Notes: generated from the sequence alone by a model not told the origin. DNA of 64,000 bases from Spirochaetota bacterium (GCA_004297825.1 SCSX01000092.1:1-64000), one strand, 5' to 3'; shown: positions 26,626-35,772, counted from the stretch's first letter. Program-made: numbers and translations.

Positions 26626-27105
26626 CTAAACGCCGCCGATGCGGCGGTGGATTTTTGTGTTTCCGCTCATCTTTCCGGGGTTTCCGGGGTCTCCCCAATA
26701 GGTTTCCCAGACACAAACACCGTTTTGTACTCTTTTACCCAGCGCGTAATGGTCGATAGGCACATAGTTATGGCTCTTCCCTCCATCCGCCAGCAACTCA
26801 TCCAGGTAGCGCTCCGTCGCGATCGCCACGAAATAGGAGACCGAAAGCTTCCCGAACTTCCGGAAATCAGTAACCAACTCGTTCTCTTCCTCTTTATAAG
26901 TAATCGTAAAGGGGTGCCAGAGATTCAGCATTTCCCTCGGTTGGTATTTCACCAGGGTAAATCCCCCTGGATAGCGCCTGAAATCGCGCCGAATGCGGGA
27001 AAGAAGCAGAATCACGATTTCGCGCCGGGGTTTCCCCAGCTGGTCGGCGGCACGGCTAATCTTATCGAAGATGGATATCCTCATGTTTATGGTAGTGCGC
27101 AGCAT
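26626..27105 (-). CDS. Orphan-family protein, copy 2 (RHH-like N-terminus)
   Basis: 159 residues; ATG at 27105 has a strong AGGGAGGA site seven bases upstream, so the longer frame from 27213 is rejected. N-terminus MLRTTINMRISIFDKISRAA and KPRREIVILLLSRIRRDFRR, then FTLVKYQPREM, WHPFTITYKEE, KFGKLSVSYFVAIATERYLD. The same motifs in the same order occur at 7862-8356. Tail lengths and sequences differ (…IHRRIGGV). Function is unknown; a DNA-binding protein with a C-terminal helical domain is a guess. A palindrome (27244-27262) lies upstream, between it and the divergent gene at 27467. Confidence 0.65.
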   Translation of the reverse strand: MLRTTINMRISIFDKISRAADQLGKPRREIVILLLSRIRRDFRRYPGGFTLVKYQPREMLNLWHPFTITYKEEENELVTDFRKFGKLSVSYFVAIATERYLDELLADGGKSHNYVPIDHYALGKRVQNGVCVWETYWGDPGNPGKMSGNTKIHRRIGGV

Positions 27106-27243
27106 TCCGTATCCTCCCTGGGGGACGCGTGTATCTGCGCCGCCCAAAACTAATACGGTTGAGGGGCGAAAAACCGTTCCGGATTCCGGAAAAAATCCCA
27201 TAATTTCATTCATCTCGAATCAGAAAAAAACTTGATTAAATTA

Positions 27244-27262
27244 CACTGTTAATATAACAGTG
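27244..27262. promoter_or_regulatory. Operator-like inverted repeat between divergent genes
   Basis: CACTGTTA-ATA-TAACAGTG, perfect 8-bp arms. A TTGATT hexamer lies just upstream on the plus strand (27232-27237) and TTGCAC/TAATTT on the minus strand, so it overlaps possible promoters in both directions. Confidence 0.5.
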
Positions 27263-27466
27263 CAATTATAACCTTTACCGGAGAGAATCAAATGCACTCG
27301 GTTCCCTTCACATGAGTAGAAATCATCGCCAGGCCTTTATTGCTTCATCCGGGACGGATTTCGAACCTCGTGCATACGCTGGATCTCTGCAGGCCGGCGG
27401 TATCGACCCCCCGACGTATTCAGATGCTCAATTCCAAATAGCCTCATCATTTAACAGGAGGACACC

Positions 27467-27889
27467 ATGCTCAAATTCACCCGAGGCTTCTTCGACAAGG
27501 AAATACTTTTCGTGGGTTTCACCGAGAAATACCGGTACTTCTGCACGCAGGTTTACAACACCCTGACAAAAAAGGGTTTCCAGGTATATGCCTTGACCGG
27601 CGAACCGAAGGATAAATTTTCCGTGCCCGTCTATGCCACCATCGATGCATTGCCCGTCATGCCCAGGAGCGCGTACCTCATCACCGACAAAGACGAGACC
27701 GCCCGGCAGGTGGATATACTGCACGGCAGGGGCGTAAAGAAGATCCTCTTCAACAGCAAAAACGTCGCGGACCAGGCCATTTTGAACCGGTGCCGCGACC
27801 TGGGAATAGAAACCGCGGTCGCCTGCCCCCTCATGCTCTATGGCGGGGGCCTCCACCGGCTGCACGGTTTTTTCGCCGGCGTGAAATAG
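27467..27889 (+). CDS. CoA-binding-domain-like protein
   Basis: 140 residues; ATG follows AGGAGGAC. The alternating pattern ILFVGFTEKYRYFCTQVYNT, then KKGFQVYALTGEP, SAYLITDKDETARQV, GVKKILFNSKNVADQ and LGIETAVACPLM resembles the small Rossmann CoA-binding proteins (YccU type). The usual glycine-rich start is only partly conserved. Soluble. It precedes a kinase-like gene by 27 bases. Confidence 0.5.
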   Translation: MLKFTRGFFDKEILFVGFTEKYRYFCTQVYNTLTKKGFQVYALTGEPKDKFSVPVYATIDALPVMPRSAYLITDKDETARQVDILHGRGVKKILFNSKNVADQAILNRCRDLGIETAVACPLMLYGGGLHRLHGFFAGVK

Positions 27890-27915
27890 CCTGTAAAACG
27901 CGGAAGGGAGGAATC

Positions 27916-28755
27916 ATGAAAAACAGCGTAAAAAAGCTTACCATAGCCGCGCTCGGCGCGCCCATAGCCATAGGCCGCTCCGCGGAGATCTTCGCCTGGA
28001 AGGAGGGGCTCGTGCTGAAGCTCTTCTTCAAGGAGATTCCGGGGGCCGATATCGCCACCGAGTTTAAAAACACGCAAGAGGCCAACGCGCTGGGCGGGTG
28101 CCCTATGATCTGCCACGAGAAGGTCTCCGTCGAGGGGCGTACCGGCATCGTCCTCGACCGTATCGATGGCATCTCGCTTACGAAGACACCGGACAAAAAC
28201 CCGCTGCTCTTTTTCAGCGTCTCGAAGTCACTGGCGGAGCTGCACGCGGGTCTCCACGGGCGGAAGACGAAGAAGCTCAGGGACATCCGGGAGATCGCCC
28301 TTGATATGCTCGATACGAAGCCCCTGGCGTTCCTGTCGAGGGACGAGCGCCGGAAGGTGAAGGGCATTATCAACGCCCTCCCCGATGGATCATCCCTCCT
28401 CCACATGGACTTCCACCCGGAGAACGTCATCGTGCGCGGCGGCGAAAAAATCATCATCGACTGGATGACCGCTGCCAGGGGAAACCCGGCCGCCGACGTC
28501 GCCTATTCGAACTTCCTGATGCGCGACGCGGAGCTCTTTCCCGGGACGTCCCGACTGAAGCTGATCTTCTACGGGATCGTGCGCACCTATATCCTCAGGG
28601 GCTACCTGAAGCATTACATGAGGCTCACCGGAATGACCATGCAAGAGGTCGACCGCTGGCGGCTTCCCATCATCATGATGCGGCTTGGGTTCTGGGACAT
28701 CGCGAGCGAGAAGGACGCCCTCGTGCGCGAAATTAAAGAGATCATCGGACGATAG
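27916..28755 (+). CDS. Aminoglycoside phosphotransferase-like kinase
   Basis: 279 residues; ATG at 27916 follows GGGAGGA. The APH/choline-kinase fold is shown by the catalytic loop SSLLHMDFHPENVIVRGGEK (Asp and Asn) and the metal-binding Asp in IIIDWMTAARGNPAADVAY. Also EGRTGIVLDRIDGISLTKTP in the hinge region. Relatives phosphorylate small molecules (sugars, choline, homoserine, antibiotics); nothing here indicates antibiotic resistance. It lies directly ahead of the glycerol-3-phosphate dehydrogenase gene (12 bases), so a polyol kinase role is conceivable but unproven. Confidence 0.7.
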   Translation: MKNSVKKLTIAALGAPIAIGRSAEIFAWKEGLVLKLFFKEIPGADIATEFKNTQEANALGGCPMICHEKVSVEGRTGIVLDRIDGISLTKTPDKNPLLFFSVSKSLAELHAGLHGRKTKKLRDIREIALDMLDTKPLAFLSRDERRKVKGIINALPDGSSLLHMDFHPENVIVRGGEKIIIDWMTAARGNPAADVAYSNFLMRDAELFPGTSRLKLIFYGIVRTYILRGYLKHYMRLTGMTMQEVDRWRLPIIMMRLGFWDIASEKDALVREIKEIIGR

Positions 28756-28766
28756 GGGGCATGGTC

Positions 28767-30380
28767 ATGAAAACCCTTTCACTGGCAAGGTTCACCGAGG
28801 ACTACGACGGAAGGCACTTCGACCTGCTCATAATCGGCGGCGGGATCACCGGCGCCGCACTGGCCTACGAGGCATCGAGCCGCGGGCTTGCGACGGCGCT
28901 GGTGGAAAAGGACGATTTCGGCGGCGCGACGTCGGCGGCGACGGGCAAGCTCATCCACGGCGGGCTCCGGTACCTGCAGCAGTTCGAGATCGGCCTGGTG
29001 CGCGAGTCCCTGCGCGAGCGGCGCATACTCTCGAACATCGCGCCCAACCTGGTGTACCCGTTCCCCATCGTGCTGCCGAAACCGGGCCTGCTGGTCCGGG
29101 CCGGTCTCCTTTTCTACGACATCCTCTCCCTGGACCGCCGGTGGACCTGGGACAGGAGCAAGCGCATTCCGGGCCATCGAATGCTCTCCGCGGACGAGGC
29201 CCGCGGCGCCATCCCGGGGGGCGATACCGACAGGGCCCTTCTCTACTATGATTGCCTCTGCCTGAGCCCCGAGCGCCTGACGCTGTACTTCATCAAGTCC
29301 GCCGCGGCCCACGGCGCCCTGGTCGCCAACTATGTCGAGTCCGAGAATCTCATCATCGAGGGAAACCGCGTGCGCGGAGCCGTTGTGCGCGATCGCATCA
29401 CCGGCAACACTATGAAGATCACCGCATCGGTCACGGTGAACGCCACGGGTCCCTGGACCCAGGCCCTCCTGAACCGCACGGAGCGCACGCGGACGCCCCT
29501 TCCGAAAAAACGCTCGGAGGGCATTTACCTGGTCACGAAAAAGATCACCGACAAAATGGTGCTTTACGTGGGCGCGCACGGGCACTACAGCTTCGCCCCC
29601 TGGCGCGGCCACAGCCTTATCGGACCCACGGAGAAGTCGTATTACGGGCCCGTTGACGAGTGGAAGGTCACCCGGGAGAGCATCGACGAATTCCTCGATG
29701 TCATCAACCGTACGGCGGCGCTGCCGGTGAAACTCGCGAGGAAGGACGTGCTCTACGCCTACGGAGGCCTGCGCCCCCTGGTGGAGACCCAGGCCGAGGA
29801 CACCTATACCGCGTCCCGGCGCTCGGACCTCTACGATCACGCGAAGGACGGCGTGGAGGGACTCATCACCGCGGCCGGGGGCAAGTACACGACGAGCCGC
29901 GAATTCGCTGCGCAGATATTCAGGCACGTGGCGAAAAAAGCCGGCAGGCCCGCCGGGCGCCCCGTCTCGCACGCGCGCTTCCTCTACGGATGCTCACTAC
30001 CGGACATCGAGGGCTTCGTGGCGGACGCCGCGAAGAAGCACGCCGATTTCGGGGCGAACACGGTGGAATACCTGGTGCGCCATTACGGCACCGAGTACGA
30101 GGCGGTACTCGCCATCGCCCGCACGTCGAAGGACCTGGCCCGTCCGCTCAACGACGACGGCGAGATCCCGGCCCAGGCCCTCTTCGCGCTGCGCCACGAG
30201 TCCGCCCGTTCCCTGTCCGATATTTTCTTACGCAGGACGGGCCTGGGCACATTGGGAAACCCCGGCGAAAAGACGATCGCCGCGATAAGCCGGCTCGCCG
30301 TGCGCGAGCTTGGATGGTCCAAGAAAATAACCGCGCAGGAGACGGCAGCCCTGAAGCGCCTGATCGATGTTCCGAAATAG
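28767..30380 (+). CDS. glpD: FAD-dependent glycerol-3-phosphate dehydrogenase
   Basis: 537 residues. The FAD motif FDLLIIGGGITGAALAYEAS is followed by the GlpD signature GATSAATGKLIHGGLRYLQQ. Further family segments: EGIYLVTKKITDKMVLYVGA, RGHSLIGPTEKSYYGPVDEW and AAGGKYTTSREFAAQI (second FAD contact), and a helical C-terminal domain with HYGTEYEAVLAIA. It oxidises sn-glycerol-3-phosphate to dihydroxyacetone phosphate at the inner membrane and reduces quinone. The ATG at 28767 is preferred over 28761 because GGGGG lies seven bases before it. Confidence 0.88.
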   Translation: MKTLSLARFTEDYDGRHFDLLIIGGGITGAALAYEASSRGLATALVEKDDFGGATSAATGKLIHGGLRYLQQFEIGLVRESLRERRILSNIAPNLVYPFPIVLPKPGLLVRAGLLFYDILSLDRRWTWDRSKRIPGHRMLSADEARGAIPGGDTDRALLYYDCLCLSPERLTLYFIKSAAAHGALVANYVESENLIIEGNRVRGAVVRDRITGNTMKITASVTVNATGPWTQALLNRTERTRTPLPKKRSEGIYLVTKKITDKMVLYVGAHGHYSFAPWRGHSLIGPTEKSYYGPVDEWKVTRESIDEFLDVINRTAALPVKLARKDVLYAYGGLRPLVETQAEDTYTASRRSDLYDHAKDGVEGLITAAGGKYTTSREFAAQIFRHVAKKAGRPAGRPVSHARFLYGCSLPDIEGFVADAAKKHADFGANTVEYLVRHYGTEYEAVLAIARTSKDLARPLNDDGEIPAQALFALRHESARSLSDIFLRRTGLGTLGNPGEKTIAAISRLAVRELGWSKKITAQETAALKRLIDVPK

Positions 30381-30586
30381 GCGGCGCCCAAGGACCGAAA
30401 ATCAATAGTACACACTATTAATTGTTAACCGGGCAAGTTTCAAGACATCCTTCACGGGGACTGGTCCCGCGGGAGAGACCTGTCAGGGAATTGCGCTTTG
30501 CATAGTGGACGTCTTTTCAAAACAACTTTTCCGGAAGGAAGGTGGAATTCCCTTCATAATAGTTTCAATACTCATAGGGCAGGCTT

Positions 30587-31384
30587 TCACTTCCTCATTA
30601 CATACCTTTCTAATTCAGCGAGATCGCCTTCACGAAAAGGAGGGAATTTATTCGTGTATTCCAACGGAACCCAAATCAATCCAGGCACAATACTTGACAC
30701 CTTGTTCATCCTTGGTTTAGCATCACTTTCACGCGCCCAAAAAATAACTTTATTATTATAAATTAAAGCTTGCCCATCCATGGCTCCACTCATTACCCCA
30801 AGACTAGCCATAACATTACAATTTTTATATAAGTAATCCAGTGAATACAATTGCTTAAAGACGCAATCTTCTTTATAAAAATCATTTTCATAAAATTTAT
30901 CGATTGATTTTACACCATCTATTTTTTCACCTATAGTAATAGGGCATAAATTATTTTCATTGCACCATTTCAACAATGAGATGATTCCATCATCATTTGT
31001 GTTTCGATGACTGCAATACGTCTTTTTTCGTATCCATATCAGAATTTTTTTATCGGTAGAAAGTAAATCTGTAAACTTCGATTCAACTACAGATTCCCAT
31101 TTACCATCTTTCGCCTTTTCGTTTATTTTATCGGTTATTTTTTTCATAGCGCCTGTATGGTAGTGTGAAAATATTATCTGCGCGGTTTCGCCTAAGTGGC
31201 TTTTCTCTGTTTTCCCAGGGGAACTGGTGTCGATTTCTATCCCAATTCCCTTAAGAAAATGCTTTCCCATTTCACAATTATCAACATAAACTGAAAATTC
31301 GATTCCAGCCAGCTTGGCTAGAATCCCCGCAACGGCCAAATGATAAAATTCACCAAATTCGTCATTGCCACATATAAATTTCAT
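30587..31384 (-). CDS. Unrecognised protein, AT-rich
   Basis: 265 residues, soluble, coded by AT-rich DNA that contrasts sharply with its neighbours. The first part is MKFICGNDEFGEFYHLAVAG then ILAKLAGIEFSVYVDN. A central basic stretch includes KILIWIRKKTYCSHRN. The C-terminal part is GVMSGAMDGQALIYNNKVIF then VPLEYTNKFPP. The alternation of strands and helices and the late G-x-x-S-G-A-M motif could suit a GT-B type glycosyltransferase, but I do not recognise the family. No partner gene is obvious. Likely acquired DNA. Confidence 0.45.
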   Translation of the reverse strand: MKFICGNDEFGEFYHLAVAGILAKLAGIEFSVYVDNCEMGKHFLKGIGIEIDTSSPGKTEKSHLGETAQIIFSHYHTGAMKKITDKINEKAKDGKWESVVESKFTDLLSTDKKILIWIRKKTYCSHRNTNDDGIISLLKWCNENNLCPITIGEKIDGVKSIDKFYENDFYKEDCVFKQLYSLDYLYKNCNVMASLGVMSGAMDGQALIYNNKVIFWARESDAKPRMNKVSSIVPGLIWVPLEYTNKFPPFREGDLAELERYVMRK

Positions 31385-31534
31385 ATAATATCTTGATATT
31401 CCATCGGTTTATTTTTAATCCCAACATTTCATATACAACATTTCATTGCATGTAATCATTTTTTATAAAGCAACGATGAAAGGAAGAATACTCAAAGGAA
31501 CACTATCTGATGAATTATGATTTATTGCTCCTAT

Positions 31535-31972
31535 TCATCCATTGCCATTATAAATTTTCATTATAATCATTGTAACATAAGCAATTCCTTCTGGCTCTGA
31601 ATATAATCGATTGTTATTGATATCAACTACTTTTTCTAATTCAATTTCTTTCCTTTGTGTATCATATCTAAAACTAAATAATAAACATAGCGTTTGATTA
31701 TAAAACAGTTTCGGATCAGCATAAGTAATATTTACCAAGCAACTGCAATTGTTTTCTATTCCAGAAGATTCCCAACGATAATTACCTTTCGAGATTTTAT
31801 TAAATACTGTATTATAATTTGTTTCTGGAAAATTATCAAAATGAGATTGTTTTGCAATTTCAATAACTTTTTGAATTTCTTTTTCTTTGTTGTAATCTAT
31901 AATTAAAAACGGAATACAAGATTGAATAAAGAATAAAAATATAAAGGCCGAGAAGACAATAGATTTTTTCAT
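31535..31972 (-). CDS. Putative lipoprotein, AT-rich
   Basis: 145 residues from the ATG at 31972. Signal peptide MKKSIVFSAFIFLFFIQSC with a lipobox-like IQSC. The remainder (EIAKQSHFDNFPETNYNTVF, SCLVNITYADPKLFYNQTLC) is a small extracytoplasmic domain of no known family. Strongly AT-rich like the gene at 30587, with ~150 bases of AT-rich, gene-free DNA on either side. Both probably came in together. Confidence 0.45.
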   Translation of the reverse strand: MKKSIVFSAFIFLFFIQSCIPFLIIDYNKEKEIQKVIEIAKQSHFDNFPETNYNTVFNKISKGNYRWESSGIENNCSCLVNITYADPKLFYNQTLCLLFSFRYDTQRKEIELEKVVDINNNRLYSEPEGIAYVTMIIMKIYNGNG

Positions 31973-32123
31973 TATACTCCTCCACATTACGATAGTTAAA
32001 CCATTTATTCACATATATAACAATCACCACAAAAAACAAGGACAAAACGCGTATTGTTCTACGCTGCAAAATCCTTCACCCCCCTCTCCCACTCTTACAC
32101 GCCTCTTTCTTTAAGCACCGCCT

Positions 32124-33569
32124 TTAAAACGCCGCCTGCGCGCTCACGTACAGCGCCCCCTTCGACGCGGGTCCCGCGACGTTCCACGCCCAGGCGAACG
32201 AGGCGCGGCTTTTCCCGGACACGAGCAAGACCCTGGCCCCCGCGCCCGTTGCGCTGCACCAGTGCCCGGATTCATCCAGGAAATACGCGGCGTTCACGAA
32301 GGGCCCCGCGTACAGGAAGTCCGGGTAGAGCTCGGCCTCCGCTTCGAGACTGCCCGCGTTCTTCCACCGCGACGCGGTATAATCCCCGGGGAAACCCATC
32401 ATCGACGCGTCGAATACGTACGTCCAATAATAACGCTCGCGCGCGGTCGTGTAGTCGCACTGGAAGCCGGGTATGATGCGCAGCCAGTACGCGGGCGCGA
32501 GGGGCGCACGGAAAGAAGCGCTGGCGCCGATATAGCCTCGCTCCGACAGGGTGCCCGTCCCCGGTTCCAGTTTCATGGTGAACGTCGTCGCATCCCTCCG
32601 CTCGAGCACGACCTCCGTGTCCGATACCGACAGCTCCCCGGTGAGCCGGATATCCCTGGCGTCCAGCGCGTGCGCGCGGTAATCCTCGACGCGCGCCGAA
32701 TCGCCCCGGACATAGATCTTCAGGGCCGCGCGCGCGCGTCCGATTGCGCCCAGGGGAACGCCCGCCCCCGCGTACCCGCGCGCGTCCGTTATGCGGTATT
32801 CAAGCTCGTCCCGCCCGGCCCACACCTCGACCGAGCGCGCCCCGCGCGCCCCGGTGAAGAAGTACGCCCGTCCCTCCCCGGCGCCCGGCGTGGAATAGAC
32901 CGCCTCTCCCTCTTCCCTGGACGCCCCCCCTTCCCTGAACGCCGCCCCCGCGCGCAGGTCAAGGATGCCCCACCCGAAGACGTGCAGGTAGCCGAGCATG
33001 GGCGAGACGCCGTAGATTGGATCGGCGTAGAGGGCGCCGCGGAACCGCCCGCTCGTCCGCGCGCCCAGCGCGACCTCGAGGCGCACGTCGCCGCCCCCCG
33101 GCCCCGCGTTGCGCGGCGTGCACTCCACCCCCGGCAGGTCCAGCGCCGCGCGCATCCCCTCGAGGGCGGTTTCCACCTCGAAGCGGTTGTACACCCCGCC
33201 CCTGAGGGGCGCGAGCATCGCGCCCGCGCGCTCCCGCGCGCGGGCCGCATTGCCGGAGATATCGATTTCCGTTATGCGCGATTCGTGGACGCTCACCTCG
33301 AGCGTACCCGCCCGTGTCAGCGCGAGCTTTTCGACGAAGGACGCCGTATAGCCCTTCCGGTGATACTCGTCGGTCACCATGACCCCGATCGCCTCGATCT
33401 CCTTCGGGGAGAGGTCCCCCCCGATGCGCGCGATCCGCGCGGCGAATTCGCCCCCCAGGTCGACCGTGTTTCCCGTGAGCGTCACGGTCTTCACCGGGAG
33501 CGCCGCCAGGGGCGCGCCCGGGAACGCGCCCAGTAAGACCGCCAGGAGTGCGAGAAGCGTCCTATTCAT
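32124..33569 (-). CDS. POTRA-containing outer-membrane protein (BamA/TpsB-like)
   Basis: 481 residues with a signal peptide (MNRTLLALLAVLLGAFPGAP). The first ~120 residues fit one to two POTRA repeats (VKTVTLTGNTVDLG, EIEAIGVMVTDEYHRKGYTA, GTLEVSVHESRITEIDISGN). Residues ~180-481 alternate in the way of a beta-barrel and end in ASKGALYVSAQAAF, a terminal aromatic strand as in outer-membrane proteins. This suits a transporter of the two-partner-secretion/Omp85 superfamily, though the barrel is short. Its start overlaps the end of the upstream LolA-type gene by eight bases, so they are one operon. Confidence 0.65.
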   Translation of the reverse strand: MNRTLLALLAVLLGAFPGAPLAALPVKTVTLTGNTVDLGGEFAARIARIGGDLSPKEIEAIGVMVTDEYHRKGYTASFVEKLALTRAGTLEVSVHESRITEIDISGNAARARERAGAMLAPLRGGVYNRFEVETALEGMRAALDLPGVECTPRNAGPGGGDVRLEVALGARTSGRFRGALYADPIYGVSPMLGYLHVFGWGILDLRAGAAFREGGASREEGEAVYSTPGAGEGRAYFFTGARGARSVEVWAGRDELEYRITDARGYAGAGVPLGAIGRARAALKIYVRGDSARVEDYRAHALDARDIRLTGELSVSDTEVVLERRDATTFTMKLEPGTGTLSERGYIGASASFRAPLAPAYWLRIIPGFQCDYTTARERYYWTYVFDASMMGFPGDYTASRWKNAGSLEAEAELYPDFLYAGPFVNAAYFLDESGHWCSATGAGARVLLVSGKSRASFAWAWNVAGPASKGALYVSAQAAF

Positions 33570-34377
33570 GGATGGTTTTTGCGACCACGTCGCGGGGGAG
33601 ATCGAGCACGAAGAGCCCGGGGGCCAGGCCGCGGTTGAGCGCGAGCGCGGAGTAGACGGTGACGTTTTTCGTGATCCCGCCCGCCGAGCGGGCGACGACC
33701 GTTACGCGCGAGGGAAACCAGGTTTCCCCTACGCGCGCATATCCCTCATACGATTCCCTCATGAGCTCGACGCCGCGCGCGTCGCGCACGGTCTTCTGGA
33801 GCACGGCCTTCTTCCCCTTGTCTACGAGCACGTCCATCACGACGCCGTTTTCGGAATTGCGGAGCTGGAAATAATGGGCGGGCGTGAAAAACCCGTAGAG
33901 ATGCGTCCCCAGGTATTCCACGGAGAGCTTCGAGTCCAGGTCCTTCGCGACGTCGCGCAACGGGTCGAATCCCCCGGCCGGGCGCTCCGCCCCCCGGCGC
34001 TCGATCTTGTAGAGGAGCTTGTCGTCCGGGTAGTACCAGTAGAAGTTCACCCCGTCGTGGATCACGACCTGGACGCCCGGCACGGTGTAGTCGATGCGCA
34101 TACGCCCCAGGCTGTCGGAGCGGTAGCGTCCCTTGAAGTACTCGCTCCCCGTTCCGGGGCTCGATATGTACTGCTCGATCTCCGCGTCGATGCTCGTGAT
34201 CTTCGCGGCCTCGTGCGCGATCTCGACCAGGAGCGCGCGCGGGTCGTCCTGCGCGGCGGGATGCTCGGCAACGGCAAGGAGCAGCGCGCATACCGCGAGG
34301 AGGCTCGCGGCGCGAAGGCGTCGGCCGGTTCCGTAGTGCAATCGGGTATCGTTAATGATCACCGCGTGGTCCCTCAT
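33562..34377 (-). CDS. LolA-family outer-membrane lipoprotein carrier-like protein
   Basis: 271 residues from the ATG at 34377, with an N-terminal signal/anchor (AASLLAVCALLLAVAEHPAA). The mature part contains ITSIDAEIEQYISSPGTGSE, YFKGRYRSDSLGRMRIDYT, VIHDGVNFYWYYPDDKLLYK, and later ETWFPSRVTVVAR. This is the pattern of LolA/LolB-fold proteins: a half beta-barrel for lipid or lipoprotein transfer through the periplasm. The extra N-terminal residues before the hydrophobic stretch (MRDHAVIINDTRLHYGTG) are long for a signal peptide, and an internal start is possible. Paired with a POTRA protein, it may help deliver a specific lipid-linked cargo. Confidence 0.65.
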   Translation of the reverse strand: MRDHAVIINDTRLHYGTGRRLRAASLLAVCALLLAVAEHPAAQDDPRALLVEIAHEAAKITSIDAEIEQYISSPGTGSEYFKGRYRSDSLGRMRIDYTVPGVQVVIHDGVNFYWYYPDDKLLYKIERRGAERPAGGFDPLRDVAKDLDSKLSVEYLGTHLYGFFTPAHYFQLRNSENGVVMDVLVDKGKKAVLQKTVRDARGVELMRESYEGYARVGETWFPSRVTVVARSAGGITKNVTVYSALALNRGLAPGLFVLDLPRDVVAKTIHE

Positions 34378-34395
34378 GATTTCAAATGATAAACT

Positions 34396-34425
34396 ATCCG
34401 CGTTCATTCGCGTCCATTCGCGGTT
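34396..34425. repeat. Half copy of ATCCGCG/ATTCGCG dispersed repeat
   Basis: ATCCGCGTTCATTCGCGTCC followed by ATTCGCGGTT. The same string occurs at ~40.20-40.23 kb and in similar form at 45.33-45.42 kb. Confidence 0.7.
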
Positions 34426-34566
34426 TCGAAGTCGCTATTTCCGTAATTCCGATATAGCGGCGGCAACCTCCCTGCCTTTCGCTTCAATCGGATCAAGCAC
34501 GCACTGCAAAGCACCCGCGCAGTTGGAACGACGCATGATGTCGCTAATGGACTAAAAAAACAAATC

Positions 34567-35772
34567 TTAAATAGAATTCCATCTATGCTTATAGATCATC
34601 CCACGCGTAGTATTAAACAAATCAATCGCCGCAATCGTATCATCCATCACTTCCGAGAAATCACGATATTTAGCGCGAACGCCTTTAGTTTTAAAATAAT
34701 TTGCGAGCTGCCCGGCCGTATTAAAAAGCATATTCAAATACTTGTATGTATCTTCATAAGATGCCTGACTTGCATAACCTGTTTGCATTTTTAAACAATG
34801 AAGATAGTGACGGAATGCTTCTCGTTCGGAAATACCGACGGTGGTAGGTTGAGCTCCCGAAAAAAGAACATTCACATATTCCGAACGAAAAGAATCATCG
34901 GTTTTAATATCATTGAGAACACCTGCTCTTTTCGCAATATCGAGAAACGTAATTTGATATTCAGACAACGATTGAGGACAATAGTACCAGGTAGTTCGTC
35001 TGCTTTGCTGGTCATCCTCAGCGGCTTCGAACTTATCAAGCGAGAAGGTACGCACATTGACCCACGTGCCCGAGGCAATGGCATCCACTTTTGCAAGAGC
35101 CAAATACACCATTTGCTGGCTGGAATACCCAACAATAACTTTTTTCCCCAACAGCTTTAGACCGGCACAGAGGTCAATAAGCCCAGCGAGCCATGAAGCA
35201 TCCGGAACCAGGTAATCATCTTTTGAATGCCGGGCAACGAGGTAGAACCCATCGACAGGCCAATCTTCAACATGATCCAGGATATCATGGACTTGATCCT
35301 CGGAGATCACCACCTCGGAGGACAAGGCCAAAGACGCATAGCGAGGAATACCAATACTTTTCTTGGTAACGACATCGATCATTTGATCATTGTATTTTTT
35401 CCAGTCATCATCAATTGCACCACTATAACGACCAGGTATAAAGAATGTATCCGCTTGGTATTTCGAATTGTATTCATTCCAAAGGATATCAACCATGTCA
35501 TTTATCGCACTTCCAGAAAAAAAACTTCCTGTCTCAAAATCATTTGGCCAGAAGGAATGATTGATAAGCTTTTCATGATCCGAATATGGCTGATAAAATT
35601 GAGGATCGAGGGCAATTTTTCCGCCGATACTTTTAATTTCGCGGCAGAACTTATCCATCTGATCGACCGTCATGTCCCGGGGGCTCAGTATACATGTTCC
35701 GCTACCCCAGGAAGAGATTAATGTTTTAGCATGTTCCATCATGCCAAAACCCATTTGAAGATATAGTTCCAT
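34567..35772 (-). CDS. Unrecognised, possibly TIM-barrel protein (kinase-linked)
   Basis: 401 residues, soluble, AT-rich. Regular beta-alpha alternation with motifs GSGTCILSPRDMTVDQMDKF, GGKIALDPQFYQPYSD, DTFFIPGRYSGAID, PVDGFYLVARHSKD, KKVIVGYSSQQMVYLALAKV and AIASGTWVNVRTFSLDKF. These suggest a (beta/alpha)8 barrel. It vaguely recalls tRNA-guanine transglycosylase-like proteins, but no signature Cys-Zn cluster is visible (only scattered Cys). A GAGG site precedes the ATG. It lies seven bases downstream of the kinase gene, so it is translated with it. Function unknown; see the island finding. Confidence 0.55.
   Translation of the reverse strand: MELYLQMGFGMMEHAKTLISSWGSGTCILSPRDMTVDQMDKFCREIKSIGGKIALDPQFYQPYSDHEKLINHSFWPNDFETGSFFSGSAINDMVDILWNEYNSKYQADTFFIPGRYSGAIDDDWKKYNDQMIDVVTKKSIGIPRYASLALSSEVVISEDQVHDILDHVEDWPVDGFYLVARHSKDDYLVPDASWLAGLIDLCAGLKLLGKKVIVGYSSQQMVYLALAKVDAIASGTWVNVRTFSLDKFEAAEDDQQSRRTTWYYCPQSLSEYQITFLDIAKRAGVLNDIKTDDSFRSEYVNVLFSGAQPTTVGISEREAFRHYLHCLKMQTGYASQASYEDTYKYLNMLFNTAGQLANYFKTKGVRAKYRDFSEVMDDTIAAIDLFNTTRGMIYKHRWNSI

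Noticed and set aside
27916-28755. Aminoglycoside-resistance gene
   Set aside because: Only the general APH kinase fold is visible; it sits next to glpD, with no mobile or resistance context.
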